Assembly (NCBI GenBank): GCA_030431055.1
Contig: JAUIJA010000002.1
Location: forward strand, 237,742 to 301,741
DNA: 64,000 bases
DNA from: Bacteroidia bacterium
GTDB taxonomy: Bacteria; Bacteroidota; Bacteroidia; Flavobacteriales; Flavobacteriaceae
Direction: 5' to 3'
Shown here one piece after another: positions 7,589 through 15,062 of this stretch (position 1 is its first letter; the number at the start of each line of letters is the position of its first letter). The notes under the pieces are model-generated. The model searched no databases. It saw only the letters and a program-made list of their open reading frames with translations, and was not told the origin of the DNA. Position numbers and translations under genes: made by a program.

Positions 7589-7999
7589 ATGCAAATGTTT
7601 AAAAAAGGATCTAAACTATATAGTATTTTTACAGGAACTTGTCCGAAATGTCATGAAGAAAGCATGTATGAAGACAAAAACCCATATCATTTAAGTAAAG
7701 TTTACAAGATGCATGAAACTTGTAGTCATTGTAATACGCGCTACAAAATCGAACCTTCTTTTTTTTATGGCGCAATGTATGTTAGCTATGCCTTAGGAAT
7801 TGCTTTTGGTGTAGCTGCTTTTATAATTTCTTATGTGTTTTTAAGCACAACTTTAAAAACGGCCTTCATAAGTATTAGTGTAACACTTGTTGTTTTAATG
7901 CCCGTAATAATGCGTTTATCGAGAAATATTTGGATAAACTTCTTTATCAATTATGATAAAGATTGGAAGGAAAATAAAAACAAAAAAAGAGTCAATTAA
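7589..7999 (+). CDS. DUF983 family zinc-ribbon membrane protein
   Basis: A 136-residue protein with an N-terminal zinc-ribbon-like pair of motifs (CPKC at about 19-22 and CSHC at about 46-49) and two membrane helices (GAMYVSYALGIAFGVAAFIISYVFL and AFISISVTLVVLMPVIMRL). This is the DUF983 layout; function unknown. Homologues I recall begin at MFKKGSKLYSIF, so the second ATG at 7595 may be the true start. It is divergent from the ABC-F gene and its last codons form half of a palindromic terminator shared with the FAD oxidoreductase. Confidence 0.85.
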   Translation: MQMFKKGSKLYSIFTGTCPKCHEESMYEDKNPYHLSKVYKMHETCSHCNTRYKIEPSFFYGAMYVSYALGIAFGVAAFIISYVFLSTTLKTAFISISVTLVVLMPVIMRLSRNIWINFFINYDKDWKENKNKKRVN

Positions 8000-8013
8000 T
8001 TGACTCTTTTTTT
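7982..8013. terminator. Perfect 32-bp palindromic terminator shared by two convergent genes
   Basis: Seven A, the stem GAGTCAAT, its exact complement, then seven T. The stop codons of the DUF983 gene (plus) and the FAD oxidoreductase (minus) overlap at its centre, TTAATTAA. Because the palindrome is perfect, both proteins end in the same residues, KKRVN. Confidence 0.95.
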
Positions 8014-9048
8014 ATAAAATCTATTGATATCAATTTCTTTATCCAATTCTATATTATCTTCTAAATATTCAAATAAGCTTTTAGCTAAAAATGGTCCTAA
8101 CATAACGCCTCTAGTTCCTAAACCATTTAAAATGTGAAGATTTTGATGTTCAAAATGAGTTCCTACTAAAGGTCTCCTGTCTTTTACTGTTGGTCTCACT
8201 CCAGCTAAATGCTCTACAACCTCATAATCAACCGAAATTAAGTGGTTTAGCTTTTCTATCAATTCGTCCTTACCTTCATTAGTTGGCAAATTAGTTTTAT
8301 CTTTCCAATTATATGTTGCGCCAACTTTGTAAATATCATTACCAATAGGTAAAATAAAAATATTAGACTTGACTATTTTATCTAAATTCAGCTTTTTACA
8401 TTTTATATGTAATAATTCTCCTTTTGTACCATCTAAAGGTAAATCATTAAAGAACGGATTTTGATGTAAACCAAAACCTTCCGCGAAAATGATATGCTTT
8501 GCTTTTATATATTTATATGTAACAAAATCTTGTTGAAACGAAATTGCTTCGTAATCGAAAGTTTCGTTACTTAATATACTTTGCTCTTTTAAAAACTGCT
8601 GATAAGATTCGATAAATGTTTTAATATCTAAATATCCCGAGTGTAAAACTTCACCAAAACCGAAAGGCGAATCTATTCCTTTGATTGTTTCATTTTGAAA
8701 AGTTGAATTAAGAAACTTACTTAAGTTTGGTTTATCAGAAGCAACACTCCAATTGTTTTGTTCTTCAATTGATGATAATTTTCTCCACAATTGCATAGGA
8801 AAGTCGAACTTAACATCTAATTGTTTTTCTAATTTTGGATAGAACTTTTCTATAATATCAAGTTGTTCCGTCGCTTTCCAAACACTTGTAAAACGTTTTA
8901 GAACAACAGGATTATACATTCCACCAGCAACCGTAGATGACGGTTGTGATTTATTTTCAAAAACTAAAATTTTTTTGTTGTTATCTAGAGCTAATGAAGC
9001 AAAAGCACTTCCTGCTAAACCAGCACCAACAATAATGTAATCTATCAT
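7996..9048 (-). CDS. FAD-dependent oxidoreductase (DAO family)
   Basis: A 350-residue protein with an N-terminal Rossmann dinucleotide motif DYIIVGAGLAGSAFASLAL and a C-terminal FAD-contact region (LAGVRPTVKDRRPLVGTHFEHQNLHILNGLGTRGVMLGPFLAKSL), as in D-amino-acid-oxidase-like and MnmC C-terminal-like enzymes. Substrate unknown. It lies downstream of gldN on the same strand but beyond a terminator. The start codon is ATG at 9048, with a -7 box ending 5 bases before it, which suggests a leaderless or nearly leaderless transcript. Confidence 0.85.
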   Translation of the reverse strand: MIDYIIVGAGLAGSAFASLALDNNKKILVFENKSQPSSTVAGGMYNPVVLKRFTSVWKATEQLDIIEKFYPKLEKQLDVKFDFPMQLWRKLSSIEEQNNWSVASDKPNLSKFLNSTFQNETIKGIDSPFGFGEVLHSGYLDIKTFIESYQQFLKEQSILSNETFDYEAISFQQDFVTYKYIKAKHIIFAEGFGLHQNPFFNDLPLDGTKGELLHIKCKKLNLDKIVKSNIFILPIGNDIYKVGATYNWKDKTNLPTNEGKDELIEKLNHLISVDYEVVEHLAGVRPTVKDRRPLVGTHFEHQNLHILNGLGTRGVMLGPFLAKSLFEYLEDNIELDKEIDINRFYKKRVN

Positions 9049-9052
9049 AGTA

Positions 9053-9060
9053 CAAAAATA
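9053..9060 (-). promoter_or_regulatory. -7 box immediately upstream of the FAD oxidoreductase
   Basis: On the minus strand TATTTTTG fits TAnnTTTG, with only four bases between it and the ATG. Transcription would start at or next to the A of the start codon. Confidence 0.4.
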
Positions 9061-9092
9061 AAAAAACTCTTATCGATTGATAAGAGTTTTTT
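9061..9092. terminator. Terminator after gldN
   Basis: AAAAAACTCTTATC, a GATT loop, then GATAAGAGTTTTTT. It closes the gldKLMN transcript on the minus strand just before the FAD oxidoreductase. Confidence 0.9.
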
Positions 9093-9116
9093 ATTATGAA
9101 TTGGAGAAAATTTATA

Positions 9117-10034
9117 TTAGTAATTCCACATATCTTGTTCGAAATCTCTAATTTTTTCTTTCACACGCTCAGATTCTAATAATTGCATTTGAGCATTTTC
9201 TTTCATGTAATCTTTAATCTCTCTATCTGCATAAACGTTTTCTTCTAAGTAAATTACTCCATTAAAACGTCTAGCGTTTAACAAGTGATCAAAACTGAAA
9301 GGCATAGCTGAATTTCGGTTATTGAAAGCTTTTGCTTTGTGCAAAGTTTCTCTTGCTGCTGGGAAATATACCCAAAACAAATCAACCATCTCGTCAGTAT
9401 CAGGATTGTCTTTATAAATTTGTACGTCTGGTACAACAGGACAAATTCCTAACATTCTGTACTTTAATTCACCTTGTCTTTTATCGAAGTACCAATATCC
9501 TACAACTTTATAAGATTTAACTAAATCAGCTTCAATCTCAGTTTTAATAATATATTGCTCATCGATTTTCTTTTCACCAGCTAAATAAGCATCGTAATCT
9601 TCATTCATTTGTTCGAAACCACCATCTGTAGTATCGATAGCGTATAAAGATTGTTGAATTTCTTTTAATGATTTTTTAGCAGTAAAGTAGCTACTATCAT
9701 ACACTTCAGTAAGTGTACTATCTTTAATAGCTTTCTTTAAAACATCATAAAGAGGCTTTCTATCTGGTCCTAAATCTTTTTCAACAGGATAATATAATGG
9801 GAAGTTAACACGTTGATCTAAATCAATGATTTCCCAAACTCTTTTTCCCATTAAGATATCTCTATCCATTACATAACCGTAAGGAAGAGGCATATCATTT
9901 TCGGCTACTAATTCAGCATCCGTTTTTTTCCCGATTTGATCAGGAGTTTTTGCATTTAAAAGATTAGATTGTGCAAAGGTAAAAGTTGAACTTAAACCTA
10001 ATGCTACCATTACTATAATTTTTCTCCAATTCAT
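9117..10034 (-). CDS. gldN: GldN (PorN), T9SS periplasmic ring protein
   Basis: A 305-residue protein with a signal peptide (KIIVMVALGLSSTFTFAQ) and the GldN/PorN body, for example LPYGYVMDRDILMGKRVWEIIDLDQRVNFPLYYP and VYADREIKDYMKENAQMQLLESERVKEKIRDFEQDMWNY at the end. In studied gliding bacteria GldN joins GldK in the periplasmic ring complex under the outer membrane and is needed for secretion and motility. It is the last gene of gldK-L-M-N, 34 bases after gldM, and a terminator follows. Confidence 0.97.
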   Translation of the reverse strand: MNWRKIIVMVALGLSSTFTFAQSNLLNAKTPDQIGKKTDAELVAENDMPLPYGYVMDRDILMGKRVWEIIDLDQRVNFPLYYPVEKDLGPDRKPLYDVLKKAIKDSTLTEVYDSSYFTAKKSLKEIQQSLYAIDTTDGGFEQMNEDYDAYLAGEKKIDEQYIIKTEIEADLVKSYKVVGYWYFDKRQGELKYRMLGICPVVPDVQIYKDNPDTDEMVDLFWVYFPAARETLHKAKAFNNRNSAMPFSFDHLLNARRFNGVIYLEENVYADREIKDYMKENAQMQLLESERVKEKIRDFEQDMWNY

Positions 10035-10068
10035 TTTCTAAGTCTTTATTTTATGGTATAAGAAATTG

Positions 10069-11622
10069 TTATATAATTTCAAATGTACAAGGCGATACTT
10101 TTTTAGCTGCCTGTCTAATTCCTTTATATTCAACTTTAATATCAGAAATAATGATTACATCACCTTTCATCGCTTTCTTAACAGCAGCTTTAGCTCTAGC
10201 ATTTAATCTGCTACCAGGATTTACAATAGTAGGTTGTCCAGGAACTTTAATGTTAAACTGCTTAACAATGATATCAACTGGGAAATCGAAATCTTCTAAT
10301 ACAGCAGAAACTTGAGATTTTTCTAAACTAGACTTTGGTCCTTTAGCTGCATCTTCTCCACGAATTTTACCTGTTGGCGAAGGAATACCCTTAATACGGA
10401 AAGTCTTTTTATCAGAAACTTTTTGTCCGTCAGGTAAAGTACCTGTAACGTTAATTACAACAGATGTACCATTTCCTGGGTTCATAGTATAAGCACCTGG
10501 CTTACCAGATTTAGATAAACCTGGAGCTGAAGCGTTTACTTTATCAGCAGAGATACCAGCAAATGAAATAGACATTGGGTTAGGTACACCACGATAAACA
10601 ACGTTCATCTTGTCAGCAGAAATTGTTGCTGAATTAGGTTTAGGTACTACAACGTAGTTTCCTTTAATATCGATAGGCACTTCTTTACCTTCTTCCATGA
10701 ACATGAATTTACCATTAATTTCATGCTCACCAACATTACCAGTTGTAAAGTTTAAGTTAACTTGACCGTCTTTTAAAGCCTCCTTTAAGTTAACTTCTTC
10801 TCCATTAACTACAACCTTAGTTGGAACAGTAGACTTGTCATAACGACCTAATACAACTTTACCTTTAAATTGCTCACCAGCAAAGAAAGCTGATTTTTCA
10901 GGAATAACAATCGCTTGATAGTTACTAAAAGAAGCTGCCTTCTTTAAAGAGTTACCTAAAGCAACGTTATAAACGTTTGACTCTACATTTTTAACATCAT
11001 TCTGTAAAGCTGTTAATTTAGTTACAGTAGCAATTGCAGGGAAACCTTTAAAGTGATAAGATAAATACTTTTGCTTTACACCTTCACCATCTACTACATC
11101 AGCAGTAGAAAATTTCTCTTTAACATCTTTTAAAACTGGTTGATAAGTTCCACCTTCACCTAAAATTTTATTTAAAGAGTTAACATATTTATTAAATTGA
11201 TCTACAATAGCTTTACCTTCTGGAGAATACCCATCACCAGCAAACCATTTCTCATCAATATTTGACTTGTCCATAGCTTCATATGGTAACTTACCATCTT
11301 CTTCTCTTTCAAAGTCAGCTAAAATTCCATTTTTTACTTTCTCTAAATATGCATAGAATTCATTAGAAACTTTTGACACTTCCTTAGCTTTATTATAAGG
11401 AGCGCTATATCTATCTGGTTCATCTGAAGCTTTAGTCTCTAATTGACCTAAAAGCCCCATATTTGATTCCGTTTGATTTTTATTAGCTGTATCAAATTTA
11501 TCATTCATTAATCCGAAAGCGGTTAATACCTCCTTCGACATATTTAAAGCTAGCATCGCGATGAAAACCAAGTACATTAGGTTAATCATCTTCTGTCTAG
11601 GGGTTAATTTTCCTCCTGCCAT
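10069..11622 (-). CDS. gldM: GldM (PorM), T9SS motor component
   Basis: A 517-residue protein with one N-terminal membrane helix (KMINLMYLVFIAMLALNMSKEVLTAFGLMN) and a long periplasmic part of successive beta domains, ending KVEYKGIRQAAKKVSPCTFEII. GldM and GldL form the inner-membrane proton-driven motor that powers T9SS and gliding; the periplasmic part reaches the GldK/GldN ring. Length and N-terminal sequence agree with the family. It is third in the gldKLMN operon, 60 bases after gldL. Confidence 0.97.
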   Translation of the reverse strand: MAGGKLTPRQKMINLMYLVFIAMLALNMSKEVLTAFGLMNDKFDTANKNQTESNMGLLGQLETKASDEPDRYSAPYNKAKEVSKVSNEFYAYLEKVKNGILADFEREEDGKLPYEAMDKSNIDEKWFAGDGYSPEGKAIVDQFNKYVNSLNKILGEGGTYQPVLKDVKEKFSTADVVDGEGVKQKYLSYHFKGFPAIATVTKLTALQNDVKNVESNVYNVALGNSLKKAASFSNYQAIVIPEKSAFFAGEQFKGKVVLGRYDKSTVPTKVVVNGEEVNLKEALKDGQVNLNFTTGNVGEHEINGKFMFMEEGKEVPIDIKGNYVVVPKPNSATISADKMNVVYRGVPNPMSISFAGISADKVNASAPGLSKSGKPGAYTMNPGNGTSVVINVTGTLPDGQKVSDKKTFRIKGIPSPTGKIRGEDAAKGPKSSLEKSQVSAVLEDFDFPVDIIVKQFNIKVPGQPTIVNPGSRLNARAKAAVKKAMKGDVIIISDIKVEYKGIRQAAKKVSPCTFEII

Positions 11623-11682
11623 TTCTTAAAAATTTTGTTTTAAATTAAAAATATTTTTCAGTGATTAACAATTGATAATAAA

Positions 11683-12315
11683 TTATCCTTTGTTATTCAT
11701 AGCAGAAAGCATTCCTCCATATACTGCATTTAACGATGCAATATTTGAAGTCATAGATTGCATTTGCTCTTTTAATTTAGCAGCATTTTCAGCAATTTCA
11801 GCATTAGCAGCAGCGTTTTTCTCAGCTCCTTCTAATTGTGCTTTATATAAACCGTTTAATGATTTTAAGTTATCAGCCGCAGCTACCATTTCTGTAGCAT
11901 ATTGTTTTTGAGACGCAATAGAATCAACTGTTGGCGCAATATTTTTAGCAGCACCTTCAAAGTTTTTGATACTATTTCCTAAACTTTCCATTAAAGCACC
12001 GTCAATTTTAGCCTCTTTTAGCATATTATCTAATTTTTGAGATAATAATCCTTGTGCATCTTCTGGCTTATCTTTTTTACCTTTAGGTGTAGCTTCTCCT
12101 CCTGCTAATTCAGGATAAACTAATGACCAATCTAAATCCTTTGGTGGAGTTTCAAAAGCTGATAATCCAAAAATAAGCGCCTCAGTTAAAAGTCCAACAA
12201 TCAACATCAAAGATGCTCCTGGCCAGTGCATTAATTTGAATAAAGCTCCAACGATTACTACTGCCGCTCCCATACCGTAAGCGAAGTTCATTACTTTTGG
12301 TGGTAAAATTCCCAT
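11683..12315 (-). CDS. gldL: GldL (PorL), T9SS motor stator-like protein
   Basis: A 210-residue protein with two close membrane helices (NFAYGMGAAVVIVGALFKLMHW and GASLMLIVGLLTEALIFGLSAFE) followed by a cytoplasmic helical region rich in coiled coil. The glutamate in LLTEALIF of the second helix corresponds to the residue proposed to carry protons in GldL. It partners GldM in the inner-membrane motor. The ATG follows gldK by about 50 bases in the same operon. Confidence 0.97.
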   Translation of the reverse strand: MGILPPKVMNFAYGMGAAVVIVGALFKLMHWPGASLMLIVGLLTEALIFGLSAFETPPKDLDWSLVYPELAGGEATPKGKKDKPEDAQGLLSQKLDNMLKEAKIDGALMESLGNSIKNFEGAAKNIAPTVDSIASQKQYATEMVAAADNLKSLNGLYKAQLEGAEKNAAANAEIAENAAKLKEQMQSMTSNIASLNAVYGGMLSAMNNKG

Positions 12316-12365
12316 AATAAATAAATTTTAGTTAGTTAAGTTAATATAATTTCGATTGTTTAATA

Positions 12366-13766
12366 CTATTTAGGTCTTGTTCCAGTTGCTGCAGTTCCCA
12401 TATAATCTTGAACTGTTCTGAAACCGATATAACTTCTTGCAGAATCTGCGTATTCATAATCGCGCGTTCCAACTTGTAAAAAGTACCCTACATCTTTCCA
12501 AGAACCACCTCTTACAACTTTACGTTGATTTTTGCGATCTGGAACGTTTGGATTCATAGTCGAAACAAACTCATAAGAAGAAGGACTATAAGCTGACTGT
12601 GTCCATTCTGAAACGTTACCAGCCATATTATATAAGTTATATTCATTTGGTTCATACGATTCAGCTTCCACAGTATATAAAGCACCATCTGCTGCGTAAT
12701 CACCTCTATTTGGCTTAAAGTTCGCCATAAAACAACCTCTGTCGTTCTTAGCATAAGGACCTCCCCAAGGGTACGTTGCCGATTCAATTCCACCTCTAGC
12801 TGCATATTCCCACTCAGCTTCTGTTGGTAAACGGAATGAATTTACTTGATCTCTTCCTTTTCTTTTCTTAATATAAGAGTTTTTATACATTGTCCTCCAA
12901 GCACAAAACGCTTTTGCTTGATTCCAACTAACACCTACAACTGGATAGTCGTCATAAGCAGTATGCCAGAAATAATCATTGTGCATTGGCTCGTTATATG
13001 AGTAAGCGAAGTCTGTAATCCAAACTGTAGTATCTGGATAAATTTCGATTGGAGGATTATCATCATATAATCCTTTTCTTCCTTTCTTCTTAACCGCTTT
13101 ATTCCAATCTACTTCTCTATACCTAAACTGTAATTTAGACACATCCATAGTCTTTAACCCATTATAAGACTCAGATTCAGGTAAATACATAGAGTCCATA
13201 ACCTCAACATAATACTCATCTGGATATTTTTGAGGATCATCTATAAGCTTAGGTTCGCCCTTACCTCTTTTTAACCTTCTACCAGCATACGGATCATCGT
13301 CAGTTCCTATACTATAGTAGTTTTCATACATATATTTGTCGTACGGAGACATTTCTTCAACATTTTGATCTGCGAAAGCATAATCGCCAATACTCCCTCC
13401 TTCTTTACCACTTCTCGCACCGTCAGTACCCGTTTCACCAACCTCATCAGCTAAAACAGCCAACCTAGTTCTAATGATAGAGTCTTTTACCCAATTAATA
13501 AATTGGCGATACTCTGCGTTAGTAATTTCAGTTTCATCCATGTAAAACGAACGAACTGTTACTGTTTTAGTTGGAGCATCTTGAATGTTTGCTAAATCAT
13601 CATCTGATTTACCCATTACAAAAGCACCACCTGGCACTAATGTCATCCCATAAGGCTTTTCCGGATGCCATTTTCTACTTTTAGCACCAACTAATTCACC
13701 TCTGTCACCCTTACTACAGCTTACTAATAATGATAAAATTGCTGATAATGCAACTAACTTCTTCAT
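12366..13766 (-). CDS. gldK: GldK (PorK), T9SS ring lipoprotein
   Basis: A 466-residue lipoprotein with a lipobox at LVSC (Cys17) and a formylglycine-generating-enzyme (FGE)-sulfatase-like fold: GGAFVMGKSDDD, SFYMDETEITNAEYRQFINWV, PVVGVSWNQAKAFCAWR, FRLPTEAEWEYAARGG, YNMAGNVSEW and KVVRGGSWKDV. GldK anchors the periplasmic ring to the outer membrane with GldN. First gene of gldKLMN, with about 145 bases upstream before the arginase-like gene. The paralogous lipoprotein GldJ is encoded at 58 kb. Confidence 0.97.
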   Translation of the reverse strand: MKKLVALSAILSLLVSCSKGDRGELVGAKSRKWHPEKPYGMTLVPGGAFVMGKSDDDLANIQDAPTKTVTVRSFYMDETEITNAEYRQFINWVKDSIIRTRLAVLADEVGETGTDGARSGKEGGSIGDYAFADQNVEEMSPYDKYMYENYYSIGTDDDPYAGRRLKRGKGEPKLIDDPQKYPDEYYVEVMDSMYLPESESYNGLKTMDVSKLQFRYREVDWNKAVKKKGRKGLYDDNPPIEIYPDTTVWITDFAYSYNEPMHNDYFWHTAYDDYPVVGVSWNQAKAFCAWRTMYKNSYIKKRKGRDQVNSFRLPTEAEWEYAARGGIESATYPWGGPYAKNDRGCFMANFKPNRGDYAADGALYTVEAESYEPNEYNLYNMAGNVSEWTQSAYSPSSYEFVSTMNPNVPDRKNQRKVVRGGSWKDVGYFLQVGTRDYEYADSARSYIGFRTVQDYMGTAATGTRPK

Positions 13767-13910
13767 ATAAATTTGGGTTAAATGTATTTTACAATTAAGG
13801 GCGTAAACCTATTCAATAATTTTGAGAAAAACAATTTTTTTCAAAAAAACCTTAAAAAAATCTTAAACTTAGTCTAATCATTAACAATTACACAACTTAA
13901 CCTAAGACTT

Positions 13911-15059
13911 TTATAATAAATTACGCCTTTGCGCTTTCCACCATCTTTCTGGTCGTTCTTGCTCACATGCAGCCAAATAATCCTGATGCGTGCAAGGTAA
14001 TAACGTATTTCTTTTTAATTTATTATTTTCACTTACAACAAATGGTATCTCAATCCACCATCGGTCTGTTTTATCACTCTTATAAAAAATCAACTCTTCA
14101 TCATCTATAAGAACAATATATTTAAAATAGTTTTCTTTACTTCCAAAAGGATATTCATTTGAACGAAACTCATAACCCTCCAGGAAATACCATAAAACTT
14201 GTGCCACCAAAGATACTTCTTTTATTGAATTATCAAAGTTAAAAATACCAAAACTCGAAACTTTATCACTTATACCAGCATATCGAGCTAATGAACAAAT
14301 TTCTTTTCCACTAAAACCATTTGGATTAAACTGTTGATTATTACCCGAATATGAAGATTCTACAGAACCCAAGTCAAAACTCACTAAATCTGTATCTCTA
14401 AAAACTGGCTCAGCAAGCGTTATGTTATTTGAAACCTCGCCTAAACGATACGCTTCAAAAAACAACTTCTCAACTAAATCTATTTCTTCTTGAGAGTTAA
14501 AATAGGTTTGATAACCAATATTCGCATAATTAAATAAATTACAAGGTTCTTCAACTACAATTCTAGATAAATAAGAATTATATGGCAATCCGTTTTCTTT
14601 TGCAAAATCAAATGCATTATCAACAACCGTTAAATTTACCATTTGATCTAAATTATCATACGCTCTATATAAAGGATATGTTAAATCTTGAGAACCGCCT
14701 ATTATAATAGGTGTAATTTTTTTTCGGATTAATTCTTCAGAAATAGTTTTAACGAGAAAATAAGAGTCTTCAATTGATGCGCCTTGTTGAATAGTTCCTA
14801 AATCGGCAATTGATAAATTCCAATTTCCTGGAAATAAAGAATACAAATACTTTCTAAAAGCAACAAATTCATCATCATGATTATCTACCCCTAAACCTCT
14901 GTATTCATTAACAGTTATAATAGCAATTGAAATATCTTCCAAATTTGGAAATTCATCATCAGTATGAATCACAATTTTTTTTCCTAAAGCTTGTTTTGAC
15001 AAACCTTCAGTAAATTGAACAATTTCTTCTGAAACGGGTTGCAATAAATCAAATGCCAT
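13911..15059 (-). CDS. Arginase/formimidoylglutamase-fold protein with lost metal ligands
   Basis: A 382-residue protein usually labelled formimidoylglutamase or arginase family. The ureohydrolase signposts are recognisable but altered. The GGxHD motif is GGSQD (residues 121-125), so the His is Gln. DAHxD is DNAFD (147-151), so the His is Phe. SxDxDxxDP is SFDLGSVES, so later Asp residues are missing. It is therefore unlikely to bind the binuclear manganese centre and is probably not an active hydrolase. It starts 3 bases after the topA stop and is followed by gldK. A structural or regulatory role tied to T9SS is inference. Confidence 0.8.
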   Translation of the reverse strand: MAFDLLQPVSEEIVQFTEGLSKQALGKKIVIHTDDEFPNLEDISIAIITVNEYRGLGVDNHDDEFVAFRKYLYSLFPGNWNLSIADLGTIQQGASIEDSYFLVKTISEELIRKKITPIIIGGSQDLTYPLYRAYDNLDQMVNLTVVDNAFDFAKENGLPYNSYLSRIVVEEPCNLFNYANIGYQTYFNSQEEIDLVEKLFFEAYRLGEVSNNITLAEPVFRDTDLVSFDLGSVESSYSGNNQQFNPNGFSGKEICSLARYAGISDKVSSFGIFNFDNSIKEVSLVAQVLWYFLEGYEFRSNEYPFGSKENYFKYIVLIDDEELIFYKSDKTDRWWIEIPFVVSENNKLKRNTLLPCTHQDYLAACEQERPERWWKAQRRNLL

Positions 15060-15062
15060 ATT

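Noticed and set aside
12554-12805. 83-residue minus-strand ORF
   Set aside because: Out-of-frame shadow inside gldK.
13911-15059. Calling this gene an active formimidoylglutamase (hutG)
   Set aside because: The metal-binding histidines and several aspartates are missing and no hut genes are nearby.
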